NCBI GenBank assembly: GCA_001701115.1
Contig: DAAJ01000028.1
Span: forward strand, 1 to 5,295
DNA from: Bacteroidales bacterium GP2
GTDB taxonomy: Bacteria > Bacteroidota > Bacteroidia > Bacteroidales > Muribaculaceae
Length of the DNA stretch: 5,295 nt
Reading direction: 5' to 3'
Shown here piece after piece: positions 1 to 5,295 of this stretch. The notes beneath the pieces were generated by a model. It searched no databases. It saw only the letters and a program-made list of their open reading frames with translations, and had not been told where the DNA came from. Position numbers and translations under genes: made by a program. Numbering within the stretch: position 1 is the first letter of the stretch; each line of letters opens with the position of its first letter.

Positions 1-4
1 CAAA

Positions 5-24
5 TTGTAACACAATTGTTATAA
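5..24. promoter_or_regulatory. Palindromic operator-like site
   Basis: The sequence holds an inverted repeat TAACA-N4-TGTTA (8-12 and 17-21), which extends to a 20-bp imperfect palindrome with one mismatched pair (7/22). A second, overlapping symmetry, AATTGT-N3-ACAATT (3-17), is also perfect. Five-base arms with a four-base spacer give the same geometry as binding sites of the CRP/FNR family, but the regulator is not known and AT-rich DNA gives such palindromes by chance. It lies in an AT-rich stretch with no gene start identified on either side. Confidence 0.25.
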
Positions 25-112
25 AGGTACAAAGCTGATAGAGATCAGTGATTAAGAAAAACTGAAAACAGCACTCTTGCCAACCGACCCTGTCCCGATA
101 AGTTCGATGCGA

Positions 113-161
113 AGGCTCTACGGCGGATGCGACAAATTCAGATGAAACCCTGAAAGAGCCT
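113..161 (+). other. Nested hairpin in unassigned region
   Basis: AGGCTCT (113-119) is perfectly complementary to AGAGCCT (155-161), and directly inside the right arm TTCAG (137-141) pairs with CTGAA (150-154), so the two helices could stack on one side and leave an unpaired stretch at 120-136. This is direct sequence complementarity. That it forms part of a functional RNA is inference, supported only by the terminator that follows downstream on the same strand. Confidence 0.3.
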
Positions 162-330
162 AAATGCCCAATCGAAGAAGCGTACACCGTACCAACGAAG
201 ACAACGCTACCGACACAAGGCTTGCAAGCCGCTTTAAGGGAGGTTTAAAAAACCGTTACATACATCATGGCAGCGCAAATGCTGTTGAAATGTTATTTAT
301 TCCGGACAATAAGACTCAACATTCCGGAAT

Positions 331-383
331 TCACAACCCCGATGTTCCTGCTTAGCAGACGAAACATCGGGGTTGTGAGTTTT
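331..383 (+). terminator. Strong intrinsic terminator (rightward)
   Basis: A perfect 16-bp stem pairs 331-346 with 363-378, containing four consecutive C-G pairs; the loop carries a small CTGC-TTA-GCAG inner hairpin (348-358). TTTT (380-383) follows at once. Pairing can extend a few bases outward on both sides with wobble pairs. On the opposite strand no T run follows, so it is read as terminating rightward transcription. It implies a plus-strand transcript from somewhere in 1-330 or from left of the window. Confidence 0.65.
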
Positions 384-446
384 ATACATAGAACCTAAAA
401 AACTTTTACCGTCCGATTAATAAGCTCTAATTATTTACCAGGAAAT

Positions 447-468
447 AAAAAAGCGGCTCTGAAGCCGC
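447..468 (-). terminator. Intrinsic terminator of tRNA-Arg
   Basis: Read on the minus strand, GCGGCT (468-463) pairs with AGCCGC (458-453) around the tetraloop TCAG, followed by six T (452-447). It begins one base after the encoded CCA of the tRNA, so the primary transcript would have almost no 3' trailer beyond the hairpin. No T run follows on the plus strand, so it is directional. Confidence 0.85.
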
Positions 469-472
469 CTGG

Positions 473-544
473 TATTCCCGTGGGGAGTCGAACCCCAATC
501 GTTGGAACCGGAATCCAATATTCTATCCATTGAACTACGGGAAC
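473..544 (-). tRNA. tRNA-Arg(CCG)
   Basis: The reverse strand folds into a complete 72-nt cloverleaf. The acceptor stem GTTCCCG/CGGGAAT has a G-U first pair. T8 and A9 are followed by a D arm GTTC/GAAT, an anticodon stem TTGGA/TCCAA with loop TTCCGGT (anticodon CCG, reading CGG arginine codons), a 4-nt variable region, and a T arm TGGGG-TTCGACT-CCCCA. The discriminator is A, and CCA is encoded at 472-470, so the gene can be taken as 470-544 if CCA is counted. A TAnnTTTG-type promoter lies upstream (586-617) and an intrinsic terminator directly behind, so it is probably a single-gene transcript. The 3' ends of such tRNA genes are common integration sites, but no duplicate of this end is visible in the window. 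Confidence 0.96.
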
Positions 545-548
545 ATTT

Positions 549-581
549 TTTGCGTAAGCATATATGCCTACATTATATTTC
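549..581 (+). promoter_or_regulatory. Bacteroidetes-type promoter of the ung unit
   Basis: A -33 box TTTG (549-552, preceded by more T) and a -7 box TATATTTC (574-581), seven of eight bases fitting TAnnTTTG at its defined positions save the last, are separated by 21 bp, close to the usual spacing for the Bacteroidetes primary sigma factor. Transcription would start near 587, giving a leader of about 40 nt before the ung ATG at 630. The box overlaps the footprint of the leftward tRNA promoter. Confidence 0.5.
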
Positions 582-585
582 ACTG

Positions 586-617
586 CAAAATTACTCAAAA
601 TTGCGTAAATTTGCAAA
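586..617 (-). promoter_or_regulatory. Bacteroidetes-type promoter of tRNA-Arg
   Basis: On the minus strand a T run ending in TTTG (617-614) is followed after 20 bp by TAATTTTG (593-586), an exact match to the TAnnTTTG -7 consensus of Bacteroidetes. Transcription would start near 580, leaving a 5' leader of about 35 nt for RNase P to remove before tRNA position 544. Both box quality and spacing are better than for the rightward ung promoter, as fits a constantly needed tRNA. Confidence 0.65.
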
Positions 618-629
618 AAACATTTTGCA

Positions 630-1292
630 ATGAAAGTGAGAATAGAACCCGGTTGGGGCGAACAGCTCAAAGAAGAGTGGGAGAAGGAGTATTTCCGGAA
701 TCTAACAGATTTTGTGCGCGGCGAATATGCCAAAGGTCAGGCGTTCCCTCCTGCCGGCAAAATATTTGCGGCATTCGACTCCTGCCCTTTTGATAATGTC
801 AAGGTTGTTATTCTCGGGCAAGACCCTTACCATGATGTTGGTCAAGCTAATGGTTTATGCTTCTCTGTCAATCCCGGAGTGCCTATTCCACGTTCCCTGG
901 TCAATATTTTCCGCGAAATTGCATCCGATACCGGAAGCCCGATGCCTAACGACGGCGATTTGAGCCGCTGGGCAAAGCAAGGGGTATTTCTGCTCAACGC
1001 CACTCTTACTGTTGCCCCTCACCGGGCAGGAAGCCACCAAGGTAAAGGATGGGAAGAATTTACCGACGCGGTCATCAGGGTACTTGCTGAAAAGAAAACG
1101 GGTATTGTCTTTATACTATGGGGGTCGTATGCGGCAAAAAAAGGTGCTTTCATCGACCGCAGCCGTCACCTTGTACTCACCTCCCCTCATCCGTCGCCCC
1201 TCAGCGCGTCACGCGGCTTTTTCGGCAACCACCATTTTTCACTGGCAAACGATTATCTTAAAAAACAAGGAAAGGAACCAATTATATGGTAG
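630..1292 (+). CDS. ung: Uracil-DNA glycosylase, family 1
   Basis: This enzyme cleaves the N-glycosidic bond of uracil in DNA, the first step of base-excision repair of deaminated cytosine and misincorporated dUMP; it acts in the cytoplasm on the chromosome. The 220-residue length is normal for the family. The water-activating loop GQDPYH is at residues 63-68, with catalytic Asp65. LLN at 121-123 supplies the uracil-contacting Asn, and the leucine-intercalation loop HPSPLS is at 187-192 with catalytic His187. All key residues are present, so it should be active. The ATG at 630 is chosen because the protein begins like other family members and lies about 40 nt after a plausible promoter; there is no Shine-Dalgarno sequence, as usual in Bacteroidetes. 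It is the first gene of a four-gene unit, and its last codon and stop overlap the next start by 7 bp. Confidence 0.97.
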   Translation: MKVRIEPGWGEQLKEEWEKEYFRNLTDFVRGEYAKGQAFPPAGKIFAAFDSCPFDNVKVVILGQDPYHDVGQANGLCFSVNPGVPIPRSLVNIFREIASDTGSPMPNDGDLSRWAKQGVFLLNATLTVAPHRAGSHQGKGWEEFTDAVIRVLAEKKTGIVFILWGSYAAKKGAFIDRSRHLVLTSPHPSPLSASRGFFGNHHFSLANDYLKKQGKEPIIW

Positions 1293-1687
1293 CGAAATAT
1301 ACTCTTCCGGAGCGCATTGCCCGGATGAAAGAACTTAGGAAGCAAGGTTATATATGCTCGCAGTGCGTGGCAATGGTGTTTGATGACATCCACGGTCTCA
1401 CACCTGAAATGACTGAACGGCTCACGGCTGGATTCGGCGGAGGCATAGGTGGCAGCGGCGAAGTTTGCGGTGCGGTAAGCGCCATGGTCATGCTTGACGG
1501 ATGCGTGAATTACACGAATCCTGCTGCAAAAAAAGAACTTTACAGCCATGTCAGGAGCCTATGCGGCAAATTCAAGGAAAGCAACGGCTCACTTTTATGC
1601 CGCGAGCTGCGTGTGCCCGGTAAAAAAAGTTGCAATGAGCTGATAGAAGAGGTGATAACAGAGTGCCATAATGAATATTGCAGTTAA
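1286..1687 (+). CDS. C_GCAxxG_C_C family protein (putative redox protein)
   Basis: The 133-residue protein matches the small cysteine-rich C_GCAxxG_C_C family, whose biochemical role is unknown and which is usually described as a possible redox or metal-binding protein. The hallmarks are an N-terminal CSQC pair (Cys24, Cys27), a glycine-rich segment FGGGIGGSGEVCGAVSA (50-66) holding the central Cys61, and later cysteines at 73, 93, 105, 116, 127 and 132. Nine cysteines in 133 residues is high. There is no signal peptide or membrane segment, so it should be cytoplasmic, where so many cysteines suggest metal binding or thiol chemistry rather than structural disulfides. The ATG overlaps the end of ung by 7 bp, with a purine-rich AAGGAAAGGA just upstream; its own end overlaps the plug gene by 17 bp. 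Coupled translation with both neighbours is likely. The family call is from motif memory; the function is open. Confidence 0.85.
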   Translation: MVAKYTLPERIARMKELRKQGYICSQCVAMVFDDIHGLTPEMTERLTAGFGGGIGGSGEVCGAVSAMVMLDGCVNYTNPAAKKELYSHVRSLCGKFKESNGSLLCRELRVPGKKSCNELIEEVITECHNEYCS

Positions 1688-2936
1688 GGCGCTTGTTTTT
1701 ATCTTTTTGGCAGTCCAAGCCGTAAATGCCCGTGGAGAAACCGATACACGGCAAAAATGTTTATCTCCCCGATTCAAATCTCTTCAAGTACGGGTAAACG
1801 GCAATGCGGACGTACCGGCGGTTATCATTGCCGGAAGTGCAGACCAGCTTTCTGTGAGTTTCGATGAGCTTTCCACACAAGCCCGGAACCTGCGGTGGAG
1901 TTTGACACACTGCAATGCGCGGTGGCAACCGGAGGAGCTTTCTGATTTTGAATTTACAGACGGGCTAAACGAGGCGACTATAGATGACTTTGAATATTCA
2001 CGTAGCACACTCACACACTACGTGCATTACTCCATTACCCTGCCAGATGAAAGGATACCGCTAAAAATATCGGGCAACTACCTGCTGAAAGTGTATGAAG
2101 AATATGAGCCTGAAAACATTCTCCTGCAAGTGAGATTTTCATTTGCAGAAAACAGCATGAGGGTCAATGCAAGCGTATCCCCACGCACTGACATTGACTA
2201 TATGGACCGTCATCAGCAACTTGAAATAGAAGTCGACACTAAAGGCTCAGGAATAAGCAACCCTTACACAGACCTCACCACTATCGTAGAGCAGAATCCG
2301 GGCAATCCGTCAAGAGTCGTTCTCCCCTCGCCGTCTATGATGCGAGGCAGTACCGTGTCTTACAACCATTTGCGCCCCCTGATATTCAAAGGCGGCAACG
2401 AATACCGGCGTTTTGAAACAGTATCAACGTCCTATCCCGGAATGGGCATTGACAAAATCGGGCATACTCCGGATGGATATGTAGCCGATTTATTGATTGA
2501 TACTCCACGCTATGCCAACGGCTATATATATGACCGTACCCAGCATGGCGCATTCACGGTCAGGGAATATAATTCCGATAACAGCGACACTGAGGCGGAA
2601 TATGTACTGACTAATTTCACTTTTGAGAGCCCTAAATTTCCCGGTGCGGAAGTACATATCGACGGAGCCCTGACATCACACGCACTTGACTCCTCTACCC
2701 GAATGGACTATGACCCGGAAATAGGTTGTTATCAAAAAAGCCTGCTGCTTAAGCAAGGAGCTTACGACTACCGGTATGTGGCGGTTTCCCCAGGGTCGGA
2801 CGAAATTAGCACTGACTTTACGGAGGGAAACTACTGCGACACCTCAAACCAATATATAATATATGTGTATTACCGCAATCCCGGTGAAAGATTTGACAGG
2901 CTCGCTGCGGTGACTACAACAGCATTACATAAATAA
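1671..2936 (+). CDS. Type IX secretion system plug-like protein (DUF5103)
   Basis: In Flavobacterium the Plug protein sits on the periplasmic side of the large SprA outer-membrane translocon and closes its channel when no cargo is moving. This 421-residue protein fits that family throughout. It has a hydrophobic signal peptide at residues 1-20 (ending VNA), an N-terminal domain (about 34-155) with the typical SVSFDEL, THCNARW and KISGNYLL segments, and a C-terminal region with GGNEYRRFE (241-249), LLKQGAYDYRY (359-369) and TEGNY...YIIYVYYRNPGERFD (384-409). It should be periplasmic or outer-membrane associated. No other T9SS gene is visible here, and many gut Bacteroidales keep this gene without an obvious T9SS, so its partner may be another SprA-like or unknown channel. 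The ATG lies inside the preceding gene (17 bp overlap). A GAGGTGAT string at 1649-1656 is 14 nt upstream, too far to be a convincing ribosome-binding site. Confidence 0.88.
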   Translation: MNIAVKALVFIFLAVQAVNARGETDTRQKCLSPRFKSLQVRVNGNADVPAVIIAGSADQLSVSFDELSTQARNLRWSLTHCNARWQPEELSDFEFTDGLNEATIDDFEYSRSTLTHYVHYSITLPDERIPLKISGNYLLKVYEEYEPENILLQVRFSFAENSMRVNASVSPRTDIDYMDRHQQLEIEVDTKGSGISNPYTDLTTIVEQNPGNPSRVVLPSPSMMRGSTVSYNHLRPLIFKGGNEYRRFETVSTSYPGMGIDKIGHTPDGYVADLLIDTPRYANGYIYDRTQHGAFTVREYNSDNSDTEAEYVLTNFTFESPKFPGAEVHIDGALTSHALDSSTRMDYDPEIGCYQKSLLLKQGAYDYRYVAVSPGSDEISTDFTEGNYCDTSNQYIIYVYYRNPGERFDRLAAVTTTALHK

Positions 2937-2937
2937 A

Positions 2938-3534
2938 ATGACTGAAGAAGAGATTATGCTACAGATAGGAAACACTCTGGTAAGCCTTGACCTTGCTGAA
3001 AGGTTCTTTTGCTGCGACCTTGACAAGTGCCTCGGGCAATGCTGCATCGAAGGTGATGCAGGAGCGCCGATTACTGAAGCGGAATTCAAGAAACTTGAAG
3101 ATATTGTACCGGCATTAAAACCGGAATTGCTCCCTGCCGCCGTGAAAGTAATTGAAGAGGACGGAGTGGGATACACAGATGAGGAGGGTGACCTCGTTAC
3201 TTCTATAATTGATGGAAAGAATTGTGTTTTCACCTGCTATGCAGCAGGAGGAAAATGCCTTTGCGCCATAGAGAGGGCATACCGCGAGGGACGATGTGAT
3301 TTCAGAAAACCGATTTCATGCTATTTATATCCCCTGCGCCTTACTGAATATCCTACATTCACTGCGGTAAACTATCACCGGTGGAAAATTTGCCGCAGTG
3401 CCGAGCAAAATGGCAAGGAATTGCGCATCAGGCTATACCAGTTTATGAAAGAACCCCTTATCGAAAGGTTTGGCAAAGAGTGGTATGACGAGCTTGCGGA
3501 GGCTTGTGAGGCTTACCTCGCCGAGCAAAAATAA
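2938..3534 (+). CDS. DUF3109 family cysteine-rich protein
   Basis: The 198-residue protein belongs to DUF3109, a family of unknown function common in Bacteroidetes. Visible hallmarks are the cluster CCDLDKCLGQCCIEGDAGAP (25-44), then NCVFTC (95-100), CLCAIERAY (107-115), KPISCYLYPLRL (124-135), AVNYHRWKIC (143-152) and a C-terminal KEPLIERFGKEWYDEL. Thirteen cysteines in a cytoplasmic protein without signal peptide suggest a zinc or iron-sulfur site; this is inference. From memory most relatives read SCHLYP where this one has SCYLYP (Tyr129), so one candidate ligand may be replaced. The start at 2938 follows the plug stop by one base; an in-frame ATG at 2956 would give MLQIGNTLVSL, closer to where relatives usually begin, and is a real alternative. 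The 3' end overlaps the oppositely oriented MATE gene by 22 bp. Last gene of the ung unit. Confidence 0.87.
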   Translation: MTEEEIMLQIGNTLVSLDLAERFFCCDLDKCLGQCCIEGDAGAPITEAEFKKLEDIVPALKPELLPAAVKVIEEDGVGYTDEEGDLVTSIIDGKNCVFTCYAAGGKCLCAIERAYREGRCDFRKPISCYLYPLRLTEYPTFTAVNYHRWKICRSAEQNGKELRIRLYQFMKEPLIERFGKEWYDELAEACEAYLAEQK

Positions 3535-4865
3535 TTATCCCGGTTGAATCGCCGCGAAATAATCCACAGGGTTATGCCGCGCACAGCCAGATATGTTATA
3601 AAGGCAAGCCACAGCCCGTGGTTACCCATCTGATTGAACGAGAGGTAAAACACACCGAAGAAAATAGCTGTTGCTGCTGCCATTGATGCAAGCATCGACC
3701 GCGTTTCAGTTGTGCCGATAAAAATACCGTCCCACGTAAATGCAAGAAATCCGGCGAATGGGATTGTTGCCGCCCAGAAAATGTAGTCATGTGCGCTTAA
3801 AGCGACTGTTGCATCGTCTGTCAGCAACCCGATAAATAAATCGCCGCAAAGAGCATATAGGAACGTGAATATGCCTGCAATCACCACTCCGAAGAGCAGG
3901 AGGTATTTTACAGTCTGATGGAAATTATCTTTGTCGCACGCGCCTTTGAACCTGCCGCTCAATCCCTCTCCGGCAAATGCGAAGCCGTCCATGAAGAAAG
4001 AGAATATTGTAAACAGCTGCATTATCAAGGCATTGACAGCAAGCATTGTATCACCCTGGGATGCACCGACTCGTGTAAACCAAAGTGTCACCGTTATAAG
4101 GCACAGGGTTCGCAGGAAAATATCTACATTTATCGAGAAGAAACGTTTTAGTTCACTCCATCGTAACACTTCGGCAATTCCCGGGATGCGTATCTTATAT
4201 TTGGAGAGGCACACACCGGCTGCGGCAACGAAACCGCCCCATTGGGCTATTACAGTGCCGTAAGCAAGACCATCAATATCTAATCCGGCAAGAAAGACGA
4301 AAGCCACACTGCCCGCAATGTTAAGGACATCCACAAGAAGCGAAACCCACATTGTCACTCCTGAATTTTGCATGCCCACAAACCAACCTGTAAATGCAAA
4401 AATGCCCAGGGTTGCAGGTGCAGCCCATATCCTTATCATGAAATAACTCTCTGCAACTATTCTTGTCGCTCCCCTAACATCCATTGAATCAAGGAGCAGC
4501 GCACATATAGGATTACGGAAAAGTATCATCAGCAGCCCTGCCGCAATCGCTATCATCAGCGCACGGCTCAGCACAAGCGATGAAGCATCCTTGTCCCCTG
4601 CTCCGAATGCCTGGGCAGTAAGCCCGCTCGAACCCATTCGCAGGAAATTGAATAGCCAATAGAGCAAATTGAACATATTTGTGCCGACAGCGATTGCAGC
4701 AATGAAGACCGTGCTGCCGAGATGCCCGGCAATAGCCACATCTGTAATGCCAAGTACCGGCACAGTGACATTAGTCACTATAGCCGGTACTGACAATGCG
4801 AGAATCGCGCTGCAAATCTGCTTGCGCGATAGCTTTAATGGCTTATCCTCAGCCTTTGCGTGCAT
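3513..4865 (-). CDS. MATE family efflux transporter, DinF-like
   Basis: This is an inner-membrane antiporter of the multidrug and toxin extrusion family, which uses Na+ or H+ gradients to export organic cations or other small compounds; the substrate here cannot be told. The 450 residues are nearly all hydrophobic helices, consistent with the usual 12 segments in two homologous halves. DinF-subgroup signatures are visible: TDVAIAGHLG (41-50), NFLRMGSSGLTAQAFGA (73-89), MDGFAFAGEGLSG (292-304) in the second half, and AFTWDGIFIG (375-384). I chose the ATG at 4865 over an upstream in-frame TTG at 4883 (six residues more), because the ATG gives a normal N-terminus for the family. It overlaps the end of the OPT gene by 17 bp, so translation is probably coupled. 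The end overlaps the convergent DUF3109 gene by 22 bp, and no terminator is visible at the junction. Confidence 0.93.
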   Translation of the reverse strand: MHAKAEDKPLKLSRKQICSAILALSVPAIVTNVTVPVLGITDVAIAGHLGSTVFIAAIAVGTNMFNLLYWLFNFLRMGSSGLTAQAFGAGDKDASSLVLSRALMIAIAAGLLMILFRNPICALLLDSMDVRGATRIVAESYFMIRIWAAPATLGIFAFTGWFVGMQNSGVTMWVSLLVDVLNIAGSVAFVFLAGLDIDGLAYGTVIAQWGGFVAAAGVCLSKYKIRIPGIAEVLRWSELKRFFSINVDIFLRTLCLITVTLWFTRVGASQGDTMLAVNALIMQLFTIFSFFMDGFAFAGEGLSGRFKGACDKDNFHQTVKYLLLFGVVIAGIFTFLYALCGDLFIGLLTDDATVALSAHDYIFWAATIPFAGFLAFTWDGIFIGTTETRSMLASMAAATAIFFGVFYLSFNQMGNHGLWLAFITYLAVRGITLWIISRRFNRDNYFCSAR

Positions 4866-5295
4866 TAAGGCTCTGGATAGCAAGATAGATTATGATAGCC
4901 GCATAGGCAATCACACCAAGCCACTGGTTGGTGATGACATCCATTGTGCTCTGGTACTCAAATCCTGCAAAACGGGTAAGAGCTGCAAACACGCCAAACA
5001 GTGCGCCGCCGGCAATAAGACCGGAAGCGATGAGAGTGCCGCGGTCGCGACGCGCATCATTGACGGCACTGTCTTTAGAACGGGTTGATACATACCAGGC
5101 AATTGCACCGCCAACAAGCATCGGGGTGTTCAGCTGCATCGGAATAAACATTCCAAGGCAGAAAGCAAGCGCGGGCACACCGAGCCAGTTCAGAAGCAGG
5201 GCAAGCACAGCGCCGGTCATATAAAGAATCCAGGGTGTATCGCCGCCCATCATTATAGGTTCGATAACCTTTGCCATTGCATTCGCCTGCGGAGC
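4849..5295 (-). CDS. OPT family oligopeptide transporter, C-terminal part
   Basis: The gene enters from the right edge; 148 C-terminal residues are present of a protein that is usually above 600 residues in this family. OPT transporters are inner-membrane symporters for small peptides or metal chelates. The first visible residues (APAGNAMAKVIEPIM) read straight through the edge, so the internal ATG at 5277 is not the start. Family features are the helix-rich run PWILYMTGAVLALLLNWLG, followed by VPALAFCLGMFIPMQLNTP and VGGAIAWYVS, then a polar loop TRSKDSAVNDARRDRGTLIASG leading to GGALFGVFAAL, and a last hydrophobic helix before the end LNARKG. Its stop at 4849-4851 lies inside the MATE gene, suggesting a two-gene unit with OPT first. 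Its promoter is outside the window. Substrate unknown. Confidence 0.92.
   Translation of the reverse strand, partial: APQANAMAKVIEPIMMGGDTPWILYMTGAVLALLLNWLGVPALAFCLGMFIPMQLNTPMLVGGAIAWYVSTRSKDSAVNDARRDRGTLIASGLIAGGALFGVFAALTRFAGFEYQSTMDVITNQWLGVIAYAAIIIYLAIQSLNARKG

Larger units (their letters stand above)
1..430. other. Unassigned intergenic region, possible structured RNA
   Basis: I find no supportable protein gene here. The only open frame of note (164-355, 63 codons) starts without any ribosome-binding cue, resembles no family I know, and its last codons run into the stem and loop of the terminator hairpin, so I do not call it. What can be seen is secondary-structure potential on the plus strand: a CTGAT/ATCAG hairpin at 35-48, a nested hairpin at 113-161, a GGCTTGCAAGCC palindrome around 220-231, a GGTTT/AAACC hairpin around 241-253, and the strong terminator at 331-383. 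The region could be a small noncoding RNA, the 3' untranslated tail of a gene left of the window, or remnant sequence. I looked for hallmark segments of RNase P RNA, tmRNA and SRP RNA and recognised none. Positions 384-446 are AT-rich and empty. Confidence 0.5.

Noticed and set aside
164..355. 63-codon plus-strand open frame
   Set aside because: No ribosome-binding or promoter cue, no recognisable family, Arg/Asn/His-rich composition, and its end falls within the terminator hairpin; more likely a chance frame in noncoding or RNA sequence.
447..544. Possible integration (att) site at the tRNA-Arg 3' end
   Set aside because: No integrase gene and no second copy of the tRNA 3' end in the window; the tRNA and its terminator are intact.
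431..733. 100-codon minus-strand open frame across the tRNA
   Set aside because: It translates the tRNA-Arg gene, its promoter region and the antisense of ung; not a protein gene.
1649..1656. GAGGTGAT, a strong match to a Shine-Dalgarno sequence before the plug gene
   Set aside because: It is 14 nt from the ATG, lies inside the coding sequence of the preceding gene, and Bacteroidetes seldom depend on such sites.
3553..3580. Small hairpin near the convergent gene ends as a terminator
   Set aside because: The stem is short, has a wobble pair, lacks a T run and lies in MATE coding sequence.
3918..4263. Plus-strand open frames opposite the MATE gene
   Set aside because: They are antisense shadows of a clear membrane-protein gene and show no family features.
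4866..4883. TTG start for the MATE gene, six residues upstream of the ATG
   Set aside because: Possible but less likely: a rarer start codon and a deeper overlap with the OPT gene, with no added family similarity.

Overview
The window looks like chromosomal DNA of a Bacteroidales bacterium, plausibly a gut lineage near Muribaculaceae; the order is well supported, the family is a guess. The evidence is a set of Bacteroidetes-type genes (a type IX secretion plug-like protein and a DUF3109 protein), genes without Shine-Dalgarno sequences at working distance, and promoters of the Bacteroidetes TTTG / TAnnTTTG type.

Layout. Positions 1-430 contain no gene I can support. This stretch holds a palindrome, several small hairpins and, at 331-383, a perfect 16-bp stem followed by a short T run that would terminate rightward transcription; a small noncoding RNA is possible. 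At 473-544 (minus strand) lies a complete tRNA-Arg(CCG) with an encoded CCA and its own terminator directly behind it. Two promoters, one leftward for the tRNA and one rightward for ung, interlock between the two genes.

From 630 to 3534 four plus-strand genes form one tight unit: ung (family 1 uracil-DNA glycosylase), a cysteine-rich C_GCAxxG_C_C-family protein, a secreted T9SS plug-like protein, and a cysteine-rich DUF3109 protein. They overlap or are spaced by 7 bp overlap, 17 bp overlap and 1 nt gap, so co-transcription and translational coupling are likely. From the right, a second unit runs on the minus strand: the C-terminal part of an OPT-family transporter (cut by the window edge) overlapping the start of a DinF-type MATE transporter. 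The two units meet tail to tail with a 22-bp overlap of coding sequence.

How the genes work together. The left unit combines base-excision repair, two putative metal/redox proteins of unknown role and an envelope protein; this is operon packing rather than an obvious pathway. The right unit is two polytopic inner-membrane transporters, one probably importing small peptides or metal chelates and one exporting. I see no clear new defence system, mobile element or CRISPR array. The most open points are the unassigned left end, the plug homologue beside two Cys-rich proteins, and the interlocked promoters.
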